Shown: positions 52,176 to 60,736 of the stretch, piece by piece
Layout: each line of letters starts with the position of its first letter
How positions within the stretch are numbered: the first letter of the stretch is position 1
From: UBA6055 sp965203755
GTDB lineage: Bacteria; Chloroflexota; Anaerolineae; Aggregatilineales; Phototrophicaceae
Direction of reading: 5' to 3'
Assembly: GCA_965203755.1 (NCBI GenBank)
Contig: OZ241910.1
Span: 1,984,001-2,048,000, forward strand
DNA length: 64,000 nt
Made by a program: the position numbers and the translations under genes
The notes under the pieces: generated by a model
The model's input: only the letters and a program-made list of their open reading frames with translations
Databases searched by the model: none
Told to the model about the DNA's origin: nothing

Positions 52176-53408
52176 ATGCCATTTGCATTTTCAAAGAGGC
52201 TGGCTGCCGGGGTCCTTGTTCTGTGGGCTTTGTGCATAGGCGCTTTGGGGATCTGGCCCTTCCTGCGCTCCGAGTCAGATCCGTTTCAGGCGGCGGCGAT
52301 TGTGGATCCGCCTTTTCCAGCGCTTACCTATGGCATCCAGGTTTTCGCCTGGTGGGATGGCGGCGAAACCGGACTGCATCTCGATTGGGTGCGCCTGATG
52401 TCCTACAGTCATGTCAAGCAAACCTTTGCCTGGCGCGATATTGAGCCGCTTCAGGATGTTTGGGACTGGACACAGGCTGACCGCATCCTTGCCGAACTTG
52501 AATCGCGCGATCTGCGCCTGATTGCGCGGCTTGGGCAGGTTCCCCAATGGGCTTGGGCGGATGCCTATGACCCCAATGAAATAAAAAACTTCCATGATGC
52601 GCCGCCGGCGAAGATGGAAGACTGGGCTGAATTTTGTTTGACCCTGGCGCAGCGTTACCGCGGCAAAATCGCCGCCTATCAAATCTGGAATGAACCCAAT
52701 CTTAGTCGGGAATGGGGGAATCAGCCGCCGGATGCCGCCGCCTATGTCGATCTGCTAGCGGTTTGCAGCCAAGCCATTCGGCAGGCAGACCCAGACGCGG
52801 TTTTGATTTCGGCTGGTCTGGCGCCCACCGGCAGCAGCGATGATACCGCCATGCCGGATGATGTGTACCTTGACCGCATGTATCGCCGCGGTTTTCAGCG
52901 GCACATTGATGTGGTCGGCGTTCATGCGCCCGGCTACGACGCGCCAGAGATCGGCCCCGATGATGAGGCGGCGAAAGCTCGCTGGTTCACCTTTCGCCGG
53001 GTCGAGGACCTGCGTAAAATCATGCTGATGCATGGCGATGCGGCCCGTCAAATGGCCGTCATGGAGTTTGGCTACACGACTGATGCCCGCAATCCGGATT
53101 ATGCCTGGTATGGGGTTTCGGAAGCAGAGCAGGCTGATATGCTTTTGCGCGCCTATGAATACGCGATTGCGAACTGGCGGCCGTGGGTCGGCTTGATGAC
53201 CCTGATCTATATGCCCGACCCCAAGTGGGGCCCCGAAGATGAGGAATACTGGTGGTCAATCACCAAACCCGAAACCGCCGGCGACCATCGCCCGGCTTTT
53301 TTTACGCTGGCGAACATGCGTAAAGTCTGCGGCGATCACATTATCCCAGCGCGCGCGTCCGACAGCCCGGCCGCTATCGGCATGGAGCCAGCGCCGATAT
53401 GCCCCTAG
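52176..53408 (+). CDS. Clan GH-A-like glycoside hydrolase with signal anchor
   Basis: 410-residue protein with an N-terminal hydrophobic segment (about 9-30) and a single barrel domain. Catalytic Glu173 is in AYQIWNEPNLSREWG and Glu297 in MAVMEFGYTTDARNPDY. Blocks resembling GDRVKQTFAWRDIEPLQDVWDW at the entry strand also occur in the two genes before it (KQQVRWELIEPAPGEIDW), so the three genes are paralogues. A GTG at 52167 is in frame but overlaps the previous gene; ATG 52176 starts one base after the stop. It is coupled to the previous gene; a GT-C gene follows after 90 bases. Confidence 0.82.
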   Translation: MPFAFSKRLAAGVLVLWALCIGALGIWPFLRSESDPFQAAAIVDPPFPALTYGIQVFAWWDGGETGLHLDWVRLMSYSHVKQTFAWRDIEPLQDVWDWTQADRILAELESRDLRLIARLGQVPQWAWADAYDPNEIKNFHDAPPAKMEDWAEFCLTLAQRYRGKIAAYQIWNEPNLSREWGNQPPDAAAYVDLLAVCSQAIRQADPDAVLISAGLAPTGSSDDTAMPDDVYLDRMYRRGFQRHIDVVGVHAPGYDAPEIGPDDEAAKARWFTFRRVEDLRKIMLMHGDAARQMAVMEFGYTTDARNPDYAWYGVSEAEQADMLLRAYEYAIANWRPWVGLMTLIYMPDPKWGPEDEEYWWSITKPETAGDHRPAFFTLANMRKVCGDHIIPARASDSPAAIGMEPAPICP

Positions 53409-53498
53409 CCAACTTCCCCCGCAAGGATTTCAAAGGTATGTTGGGGCGGCTGGAATAGGTTACAATGATGTCGCTTGGATAGCAGGAAAGGTTATTTT

Positions 53499-55550
53499 GT
53501 GCGAATGAGTCGGTTGAGCTATGCCGCTGCGGTCCTCTTGCTGCTGCTGTCTGCATTGCTGCGAATGACCGATTTGGCTGTCGTGCCGCCAGGCATCAGC
53601 GACCATGAAATCATCAATATGCGCCTTGTCGATAACGTAAGGCAAGGCGATATCCGCGTCTTCTATCCAGGTGAGGATGGCGGCCGCGAAGGAATGTACC
53701 ACGCGGCGGCGGCTTTTGTCACCGCATTTACCGGCGAAGGCGCCATCGGCTATCGGATTTTGTCGGTTTGGCTGAGTCTGCTGTCGATTGCCATGGTCTA
53801 TGCTCTGGCGCGGCGCCTCTTTAATCCAGTGGCGGCTTTGATGGCGATGGGTATGCTGGCGGTCAACCTAAGCGGCAATCTGCTGGCGCGCACGATTTCC
53901 AGTGATGCGGTCGTTATTTTCCTGATCTCGGCAGCCATGCTGGCTTTGTCGCGGGCGATGCCGGTCTACCGCAGCACGCGGGCTGTGACCGCCAACATCA
54001 TCGCCTTCGCGGCGCTGGGCGCCTTGCTGGGCATCAGTTTCTACCTGCACCCATCCAGCCTGTTCATCGCGCTGGCGAGCATGGTCTATATCGCCTACTT
54101 GCTGTTTGCCTACCATGCGATGCTGCGTCAGCGCCGCAGCTATATCGGATTCGCCGTGCTTGTCATGCTGATTATCGCCATGCCCTATCTGATCTCCTCT
54201 ATCAATCTGCCGCAGTATGCGGCGGCGCAGCGTCTGGTTCAGTACACCGACGGCTTTTTGCGCTCTGTGGTCGCTGGCCTGCTGGCGATATGGTGGACTG
54301 GCGATGCCAATCCGCTGCATAATCTGCCCGGCCGCCCCTTGGTCGATATATTCAGCGGCCTGTTGATTCTGGTCGGGATGGCAAGCTGCTTCCGATACCG
54401 GCGCCGACCGCAGTTTATGCTGCTGCTCATCATGTGGCTCCTGACCTTGCCGGCGGCCTTCCTTGCCGAAAACAGCCCCAACTTTTTCCAATTCGCCGTC
54501 ATCATGCCCCAGCTGGCGCTCTTTTTTGGCATCGGCGCCGTCATCGTTTTACGGATGAGCATTTTTACCGATCTCGTCTTCCGCCGCCTGGCTATTGCCG
54601 GCATCGCAGCTTGGTTCGCCTTTAACTTCCTCTGGACCTGGCAAGACCTGTTTGCTGATTGGCGCGCTAACCCCGCCGTCGTCCCACTGGTCAATGGCGA
54701 ACTGGGTCAGATCGCGCATCATCTCGATTTGACCGCGGCGGACATACCCACCGTAATATGTCATTCCAACTGGAACAGCAGCGAGCCGGAAGCATCGCTC
54801 GGCGACAGTGAAATGACCCTGCTTATGATGAATCGGGCTGACTTTGAATACCGCGAAGCCGATTGCAGACGCAGCCTGATATTGACTGACGGCGGGGGAT
54901 TGCAGCAGATTGTCCTCTTTCGCCAGGACGATGCTATCCATCCTTATCTGCAAGACTGGCTGACGTTGGGGCAGTCCGTGCCGCGCAATGTGCCGCGCGA
55001 TGCCATCATACAGCTTGAAACCAGCCAAATTCTTGCCGACACCGCCGGCGAATTTATCACCACCGCGCCCGTTGCCTATGCCCCTGAAACGGCGGGTGAG
55101 ACGACGGCGATTTCCCCGCCGATTCGTTTTGGCAGCAACCTGACCTTCCTCGGCTATCAGCCCGCCGTCGAACGGGCTTATCTGCCGGGCGAAAAAGTGG
55201 ATGTGATTACTTACTGGCGGGCAGAGGGCATGCTGCCATCGGATTTGACCTTGTTCACACATATCTTGTCCGACCCGGTCACCATCGTCGCCAACCGCGA
55301 CGTGATCCATGTCAATCCAGCCCGCCTGCAAGCCCGCGATGTCTTTGTGCAAGTCACGCAGGTTCAACTGCTGCAAACCCCGCCGCCGCTGGCGGGCGAA
55401 TACTTTATTTCGGTCGGCGCCTACCGCCAGTCGGTTTCGCCCAATGAGCGCCTGCCGGCTTTACAGGACGATAAACACTTCGGTGACCGCATCTTTTTAT
55501 ATTCGATTGAAGTGCTGCCGCTGCCTGAAACTGAAGAAAGCGAAAGTTAA
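53499..55550 (+). CDS. GT-C fold glycosyltransferase with C-terminal beta domain
   Basis: About 683 residues with 11-12 hydrophobic helices in the first ~390. The first loop has PPGISDHEIINMRLVDNVRQGD, containing the acidic pair expected at the active site. A soluble beta-rich tail follows (about 410-670, with LTFLGYQPAVERAYLPGEKVDVITYWRAE, a module common to Chloroflexota membrane glycosyltransferases). Start GTG 53499 has AAAGG seven bases upstream; ATG 53505 and TTG 53475 are alternatives. Placed after three glycoside hydrolases, it may build or decorate the polymer they trim. It overlaps the RNase Z gene by one base. Confidence 0.75.
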   Translation: MRMSRLSYAAAVLLLLLSALLRMTDLAVVPPGISDHEIINMRLVDNVRQGDIRVFYPGEDGGREGMYHAAAAFVTAFTGEGAIGYRILSVWLSLLSIAMVYALARRLFNPVAALMAMGMLAVNLSGNLLARTISSDAVVIFLISAAMLALSRAMPVYRSTRAVTANIIAFAALGALLGISFYLHPSSLFIALASMVYIAYLLFAYHAMLRQRRSYIGFAVLVMLIIAMPYLISSINLPQYAAAQRLVQYTDGFLRSVVAGLLAIWWTGDANPLHNLPGRPLVDIFSGLLILVGMASCFRYRRRPQFMLLLIMWLLTLPAAFLAENSPNFFQFAVIMPQLALFFGIGAVIVLRMSIFTDLVFRRLAIAGIAAWFAFNFLWTWQDLFADWRANPAVVPLVNGELGQIAHHLDLTAADIPTVICHSNWNSSEPEASLGDSEMTLLMMNRADFEYREADCRRSLILTDGGGLQQIVLFRQDDAIHPYLQDWLTLGQSVPRNVPRDAIIQLETSQILADTAGEFITTAPVAYAPETAGETTAISPPIRFGSNLTFLGYQPAVERAYLPGEKVDVITYWRAEGMLPSDLTLFTHILSDPVTIVANRDVIHVNPARLQARDVFVQVTQVQLLQTPPPLAGEYFISVGAYRQSVSPNERLPALQDDKHFGDRIFLYSIEVLPLPETEESES

Positions 55551-56542
55551 TGTTTGAACTGGTGTTTTTAGGCACATCGGCGGCGGCGCCGTCTATCCAT
55601 CGCGGTTTGCCGGCTATGGCGGTACTCGCCGGCGAGCAGCGCTTTCTGGTTGATTGCGGCGAAGGCACGCAGCGGCAGATTTTACGCAGCGGGATCGGAT
55701 TCAAGCGGCTCAACCGCATTTTCCTGACCCATGCCCATCTGGATCATCTGCTGGGTTTGGGCGGCCTGCTATCGACCTTTGGCCGTTGGGAGGCGATGGA
55801 CGAAATTTTTATCTGGGGCGGGCTGCCGGCGATTGAACGCGCGCAGGCGCTGGTGTACGAGGTGGTTTTCCGCAAGGAAACTCCGCCCGTTCCGATTTAT
55901 TTCATCCGCACGCTGCCGGATAAAACCTTGTTCCAAGGGCGCCGGTTCTCGGTGCGGGCTTTTCCAGTCGTCCATCGCGGTCGGGAATGCTATGGCTATA
56001 TTTTTGAGGAGGATTCGCGCCGCCCCTTTCTGGCAGCCAAAGCCGATGCCCTGGGCGTGCCGGCCGGCCCTGAACGCAGTCAGCTGGTCGCCGGCAAGCC
56101 GATTGTCTTGCAAGACGGCCGGCGCATACACCCTGACCAGGTGCTGGGCGCGGTGATCAAAGGCGCGAAAGTGGTCGTTACAGGTGATTTGGGGCGCACC
56201 GACAATATCCGCCAGGCAGTGCAGGATGCCGATGCGCTGATTATTGAATCCACCTATCTTGATGCCGATGCCGATGTGGCGGCCCAGGTTGGACATATTA
56301 CCGCGCGTCAGGCGGCGGAATTGGCGCTGGACTGCAATGTCAAATATCTGTTTTTGACCCATGTTTCGCGGCGTTACCGTGAATTTGAGATCATCCATGA
56401 AGCCCGCCGATACTTCCCCGATTCCTATGTCGTGCGCGACCTCGACCACTTTGCCATCTTTCGGGATAAGCCGCCCGAAAAAATCAAAATGCCGTTCCGA
56501 CAAGACGCCGCTGAAAATCTGCCGGCGAAAGGAGAATCATGA
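55550..56542 (+). CDS. rnz: Ribonuclease Z
   Basis: Metallo-beta-lactamase fold tRNA 3'-processing endonuclease, 330 residues. Visible metal ligands: THAHLDH (HxHxDH), a His in FPVVHRGRECYGY, TGDLGRTDN and LTHVSRRYRE. The opening LVFLGTSAAAPSIHRGLPA and the flexible-arm part (about 145-185) fit tRNase Z of bacterial type. The ATG overlaps the preceding stop and the gene's own stop overlaps the next start (ATGATG region), so it is translated in a coupled cluster. Confidence 0.93.
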   Translation: MFELVFLGTSAAAPSIHRGLPAMAVLAGEQRFLVDCGEGTQRQILRSGIGFKRLNRIFLTHAHLDHLLGLGGLLSTFGRWEAMDEIFIWGGLPAIERAQALVYEVVFRKETPPVPIYFIRTLPDKTLFQGRRFSVRAFPVVHRGRECYGYIFEEDSRRPFLAAKADALGVPAGPERSQLVAGKPIVLQDGRRIHPDQVLGAVIKGAKVVVTGDLGRTDNIRQAVQDADALIIESTYLDADADVAAQVGHITARQAAELALDCNVKYLFLTHVSRRYREFEIIHEARRYFPDSYVVRDLDHFAIFRDKPPEKIKMPFRQDAAENLPAKGES

Positions 56543-57183
56543 TGAACGATGCTTTGACGCGCCAGCTAAGCCATTATGTCAATGAACTGTTTGTGCGCGA
56601 AGACGATATCCTTGCATTGGTGCGGCGGCAGACTGCCGAACGCGGTCTGCCGCAAATCAATCTCCAGCCCTATGAAGGCCGGATGATTCAAATTCTGGTG
56701 ATGATGAGCGGCGCCAGGAAGGTCATCGAAGTCGGCGCCCTCGCCGGCTACAGCGCGGTCTGGATTGCCCGCGGACTGCCGCCCGGCGGCCGGCTGGTCA
56801 CCATCGAAAAGAGCAGCCGGCATGCCCGCCTGGCACAGTCTCACCTTGACCGCGCCGGGCTGAACGGCATAGTAACCGTGCTGCAAGGCGATGGCATGCG
56901 AATCCTGCCAAAACTGGAAGGGGATGCCCCTTATGACCTGATGTTTATCGACGCCGACAAATCCAATTATCCCAATTATCTCCAATGGGCGGTTCAGCAT
57001 TTGCGGGTTGGCGGGGCAGTGATGGCGCACAATGCTTTCTGGGGCGGTCGTGTTTTATCGCCGGAATCGGAGGATGATGAGGGGCTTGTCGATTTCAATC
57101 GGGCCTTGGCGCAGCATCCGGCGCTGGAAAGCACGATTCTTGAAGTTGGCGATGGCCTGGCGCTGGGCGTCAAAGTGACCTAG
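56539..57183 (+). CDS. SAM-dependent O-methyltransferase (COMT-like)
   Basis: 214-residue class I methyltransferase of the caffeoyl-CoA/catechol O-methyltransferase group. Motif I is VIEVGALAGYSAVWIARGLPPGGRLVTIEKS; the metal-binding FIDADKSNYPNYLQWA and the later DNAFWGG-like block (MAHNAFWGGRVLSPES) are present, the usual Asp before Asn being His. Acceptor is not predictable. It starts in the last codons of rnz (4-base overlap with start ATG at 56539), and its stop overlaps that of convergent rimO in CTAG. Confidence 0.88.
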   Translation: MMNDALTRQLSHYVNELFVREDDILALVRRQTAERGLPQINLQPYEGRMIQILVMMSGARKVIEVGALAGYSAVWIARGLPPGGRLVTIEKSSRHARLAQSHLDRAGLNGIVTVLQGDGMRILPKLEGDAPYDLMFIDADKSNYPNYLQWAVQHLRVGGAVMAHNAFWGGRVLSPESEDDEGLVDFNRALAQHPALESTILEVGDGLALGVKVT

Positions 57184-58646
57184 TTTTCATTATCCTTGAA
57201 TGCTTGGTCGATGCTGCCGATATCAATCATGCCTTCGCCAAAGACCCGACCGGCTTCAATGCTCATCGCCGCCGGGGCATCGGCGCTGGCGATCAAATCA
57301 TAGGTGGTCGCGCCGGTGATGTGAACTGGAACAATCTCGCCAACTGGCAATTCGCCCTCGACCAGGACATAGCCATCGATTTCAGGCGCGTCGCGGTAAC
57401 TGCGCCCCAGACTAATCACATCGCCGCTTTCGTTTCCAGCCGCATCTTCACCCAAGCCATGACCTTCCACTAAAATATCCACGGTTTTGCCGACCCAAGC
57501 CTGATTCTTCTTCAAGCTGATCCCCTGCTGGACTGCCATCAGCCGTTGATAACGGTCTTGCTTGATTTCATCATCAACCTGATTAGGCAGCGCCGCGCTG
57601 GGCGTCCCCAGTTCATAGCTGTACTGAAATGCGCCAACGCGGTCAAATTCAAGCTCGCGCACCATCGCCAGCAGCGCCTCAAACTCGGCTTCGGTCTCGC
57701 CCGGATAGCCAACGATAAAGGTCGTCCGCACCGCCAAATCAGGCATCATCCGGCGCAGTTCGCCGATGGTGTCATACACCCATTCGACTTTTGCCGGCCG
57801 TTTCATCCGTTTAAGCGTTTCGCGGTGCCCATGCTGCAAGGGCATATCCAGATAGGACAAAATCTGCCGATGTTTTGCCATCGTTTCCATTAAGCCCGGC
57901 GTGACATAGCCAGGATAAGCATACATAATCCGCAGCCATGGGATTTCGGGCGCGGCTTGGATGATTTTCTCAAGCAGCTGCGCCAGCCCGTCTTTCATGC
58001 CCAAATCATAGCCATAATCGGTGCTGTCCTGGGCGATGAGCATCACCTCCTGCACGCCCATATCCTGCAAGCGCCGCGCCTCGGCCATGATGGATGCCAG
58101 CGGCCGGCTGACTGCCGTGCCTTTAATTTTGGGAATGGCGCAGAAGGCGCAGGGACGGCGGCAGCCATCCGCGATCTTCAGATAGGCATAAGCGCCCTGC
58201 ACGCTGGCGCGCAGCGTCCCGCGCTCATCGAGGCCAATCACCTTGGCATCACTGGGCAAGTGGTACAGCGCTTGAGGATGTTTGCGCTGGCGCAGGCGGC
58301 GAATCAAGTCAAAAATATCCATCCAGCGCCGCGTGCCAATCACCCCATCCAGACCAGGCACCTCTTGCACCAGCGCATCGCCATAGCGCTGCGAAAGACA
58401 GCCGGCGGCGATCACCATCTGGTCAGCCCGCTTGATTTCCACCAGTTGGCGCAGGACGTCGATAGATTCCTGCTTGGCGGAATGGATGAAGCCGCAGGTA
58501 TTCACAATCAGCGCTTCAGCCAAATCAGGATCACCAACGCCGCGCATGCCCTGCCGCTGGAGAATCTGCGCCATGCTTTCGCTGTCTACGGTATTCTTGG
58601 AGCAGCCGAGACTGACCAGAAAGTAGTTGTCAGTTTGTTTACGCAT
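57180..58646 (-). CDS. rimO: Ribosomal protein uS12 methylthiotransferase RimO
   Basis: Radical-SAM methylthiotransferase that modifies Asp88/89 of S12. N-terminal MTTase domain Cys residues: SLGCSKNTVD, VNTCGFI and AGCLSQRY. The radical-SAM CxxxCxxC motif is in DGCRRPCAFCAIP. A C-terminal TRAM domain (about 410-475) is present. At 488 residues it is the normal size. RimO is favoured over MiaB by SLGCSKNTVDSE and the IKGTAVSRPL block. It is downstream of a RodZ-like gene on the same strand (36 bases), an arrangement common in Chloroflexota. Confidence 0.95.
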   Translation of the reverse strand: MRKQTDNYFLVSLGCSKNTVDSESMAQILQRQGMRGVGDPDLAEALIVNTCGFIHSAKQESIDVLRQLVEIKRADQMVIAAGCLSQRYGDALVQEVPGLDGVIGTRRWMDIFDLIRRLRQRKHPQALYHLPSDAKVIGLDERGTLRASVQGAYAYLKIADGCRRPCAFCAIPKIKGTAVSRPLASIMAEARRLQDMGVQEVMLIAQDSTDYGYDLGMKDGLAQLLEKIIQAAPEIPWLRIMYAYPGYVTPGLMETMAKHRQILSYLDMPLQHGHRETLKRMKRPAKVEWVYDTIGELRRMMPDLAVRTTFIVGYPGETEAEFEALLAMVRELEFDRVGAFQYSYELGTPSAALPNQVDDEIKQDRYQRLMAVQQGISLKKNQAWVGKTVDILVEGHGLGEDAAGNESGDVISLGRSYRDAPEIDGYVLVEGELPVGEIVPVHITGATTYDLIASADAPAAMSIEAGRVFGEGMIDIGSIDQAFKDNEN

Positions 58647-58682
58647 GGCTGTTTTCTTTCATCTTTTCCCATAGAATGCCCA

Positions 58683-59840
58683 TTAAGCCCCCTCCTTGGT
58701 TGGCGTCAAATTGGACTGCGTCACGCGCGGCGGCAAAATCGCTGTGGACGACGGCGACAACGTGATGGTCGCGGTGTCGGTCACGGTAGCTGTCGCGGCG
58801 CTGGTCGCTGTATCCGATGGCGTCGGCGCGATGGTCGGCGTGCTGGTCGCTGTCGGCCCAGACGTGAATGCTGCCGTCGGCGTCGGGCTAGGTCCAACTG
58901 TGCCAGTCGATGTGAATTGAGCCAGCAGGGTGGCGGCAGCGTCTGAAGGCCGCGGCGTCGGACTAAGCGCCGGCGAAGGCGCCGCCCCCGCGCCGACGCT
59001 GTAATTGATCTCATCCACCGTGAATCTGATATCCACCTGCTGACCGCGCCCGCCAAACAGCCCCTGCTGCTGACCATTCCATATAATATCAAGCGCCATG
59101 GCGTTGCTGGCGGTAACCGCGATTTCGCTAATGGCGGCGTATTCTAGCAGGGTATCCGGCGCAGCGACGCCGACGAACTGCTCAACGGCATCGGCGCTGA
59201 TGCGAATCCAGGTGCGCTGATTGATTTGAATGCTGGCAAGCACGCCGCTGCCACTGTAGCCGGCGCGGTTCGACGGAGTCGCCGTCGGCGCCGGCGGTGT
59301 GAACGCGGGCGAAGCCGTGAAGGTCGCGCTCGGCGGCATGTCAGCGATAAATTCCGGCTTTAGCGATTCACCCAGCAGCGCATCATCAACTTCCGAATCA
59401 ATCAGTTCAGAAGTCACAAATACGATGATGGCGATTGCCGCCAGCGAAACAGCCAGCAGCGCCACGGTCCGCAGCAGGCCGCCGCGGCGGGCGGCGCGTT
59501 TTTCGGCAAGGTCAATAGCCGGCATGGCCGCCGGCGAATGGGCGATGTGATTCGGGGCAGTCGTTTGCGTCGATGAGTCTTCGCCGCCGGCTGCCTTGCC
59601 ATAGCGCGCATCATCATAGAGGCGCAGGATATGCTCCTCATCAAGCTCAAGATGCCGCGCATAGTTGCGAAGCATCCCCCGCACCTGAATGTCCGACATG
59701 CCGGTGGCGGCAAATTCGCCGGCTTCAAAAGCCTCCAGGATCGGCCGGCGAATCCGCAGCTTGGCGACCGCATCTTCCAATTCGATTTCGTTGGCTTCGC
59801 GCGATTCGCGCAAATGCTGTCCGAGCGCGCCGACATCCAT
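58683..59840 (-). CDS. RodZ-like helix-turn-helix membrane protein (DUF4115)
   Basis: 385-residue bitopic protein. An N-terminal HTH domain (ALGQHLRESREANEIELEDAVAKLRIRRPILEAFEAGEF) is followed by a transmembrane helix at about 122-142 and a DUF4115-type beta domain (about 200-285, AFWI-like RTWIRISADAVEQFVG and WNGQQQGLFGGRGQQVDIRF). A long Thr/Pro/Ser-rich tail (290-375) with repeats such as TPRPSD and GPTATSTPT follows. In other bacteria RodZ links MreB to the envelope and affects cell shape; here the function is inferred. It lies between rplI and rimO on the same strand. Confidence 0.82.
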   Translation of the reverse strand: MDVGALGQHLRESREANEIELEDAVAKLRIRRPILEAFEAGEFAATGMSDIQVRGMLRNYARHLELDEEHILRLYDDARYGKAAGGEDSSTQTTAPNHIAHSPAAMPAIDLAEKRAARRGGLLRTVALLAVSLAAIAIIVFVTSELIDSEVDDALLGESLKPEFIADMPPSATFTASPAFTPPAPTATPSNRAGYSGSGVLASIQINQRTWIRISADAVEQFVGVAAPDTLLEYAAISEIAVTASNAMALDIIWNGQQQGLFGGRGQQVDIRFTVDEINYSVGAGAAPSPALSPTPRPSDAAATLLAQFTSTGTVGPSPTPTAAFTSGPTATSTPTIAPTPSDTATSAATATVTDTATITLSPSSTAILPPRVTQSNLTPTKEGA

Positions 59841-59982
59841 ATAATGTGACCACCCTTCATCAAACAGCCCCGCATGTCCGATGCAGCCGGCGGCGGACGG
59901 GGCTGGAGATGCTGAACCGCTTGGGTGTACGCAAGGCCGACACAGTGCGCCCGATTGCTATCCGCCGTTGCGGGGTCGCTTT

Positions 59983-60612
59983 TCAGACAGCGATTTCCCG
60001 CCCCTCCGCTTCCGCTTCTGGGACGGCTGCATTCGCCGCGTCATTCGCTTCGGCCGGCGCTTCACTGGTTTCATCGGCGGCGGTGGCATAGGTGAAGCCC
60101 TCGACCATGATGTCTTCGGCGGTGACCATTTCACCGCGCTGACGGGCAGCCAGAAACTCTTGCAGATCATCTTCCGGCACGATGGTGATAATGAGCGTCG
60201 GTGAGATTTCGCTGCCGAGCCGAACCGGCACATGATGCGTCCCGACTTCGCGGAGCGACTGCTGGCTGATGCGGCGGCGGTTGAGGTCAACGCTGGCGGC
60301 GCGGTCAAGCTCGGCGGCGATTTCCTGCGTCGTGACCGACCCGAACAGCTTGCCGGTGGAAGCGGCGCGGCGACCAAAAATCAATTCCACCCCATCAATC
60401 TGGCGGGCAAGATCGTTAAGCATATTGTTGTACTGCGCTTTGCGGGCTTCGACGTTTTTGCGTACCGCTTCGGTTTGACGCAGAGCCGATTCGCTGGCTT
60501 TGATGGCTATCTTGCGCGGAATCAAATAATTGCGGGCAAAACCATCGGCGACTTTGACCACTTCGCCAGCCACTCCATGCTTGTACAGGTCCTGGAGCAA
60601 AATCACATCCAT
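59983..60612 (-). CDS. rplI: Large ribosomal subunit protein bL9 with C-terminal acidic extension
   Basis: 209 residues. The first 150 match bL9: MDVILLQDLYKHGVAGEVVKVADGFARNYLIPRKIAI then the long helix and the C-terminal RNA-binding domain (GRRAASTGKLFGSVTTQEIA, IGTHHVPVRLG-like VGTHHVPVRLG). The usual length is about 150, so the last ~45 residues (TYATAADETSEAPAEAND, rich in Ala and Glu) are an extra low-complexity acidic tail; the family has no known role for it. Start ATG 60612 follows a purine-rich GGATAGAGG. Confidence 0.93.
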   Translation of the reverse strand: MDVILLQDLYKHGVAGEVVKVADGFARNYLIPRKIAIKASESALRQTEAVRKNVEARKAQYNNMLNDLARQIDGVELIFGRRAASTGKLFGSVTTQEIAAELDRAASVDLNRRRISQQSLREVGTHHVPVRLGSEISPTLIITIVPEDDLQEFLAARQRGEMVTAEDIMVEGFTYATAADETSEAPAEANDAANAAVPEAEAEGREIAV

Positions 60613-60736
60613 TTTTCTATCCTCTATCCTATCCGATGTTCAATGACCGCCTCAAAAGACTTTGTATTGACTAAACCCGCATATTATAGCAATGTTGGCA
60701 ATGATGCCAAGTGGCAATCCTGAACCGAGCCGGGAT

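Noticed and set aside
57957..58946. Plus-strand frame opposite rimO
   Set aside because: Antisense to a radical-SAM enzyme with all Cys motifs; no ribosome-binding site or motif.
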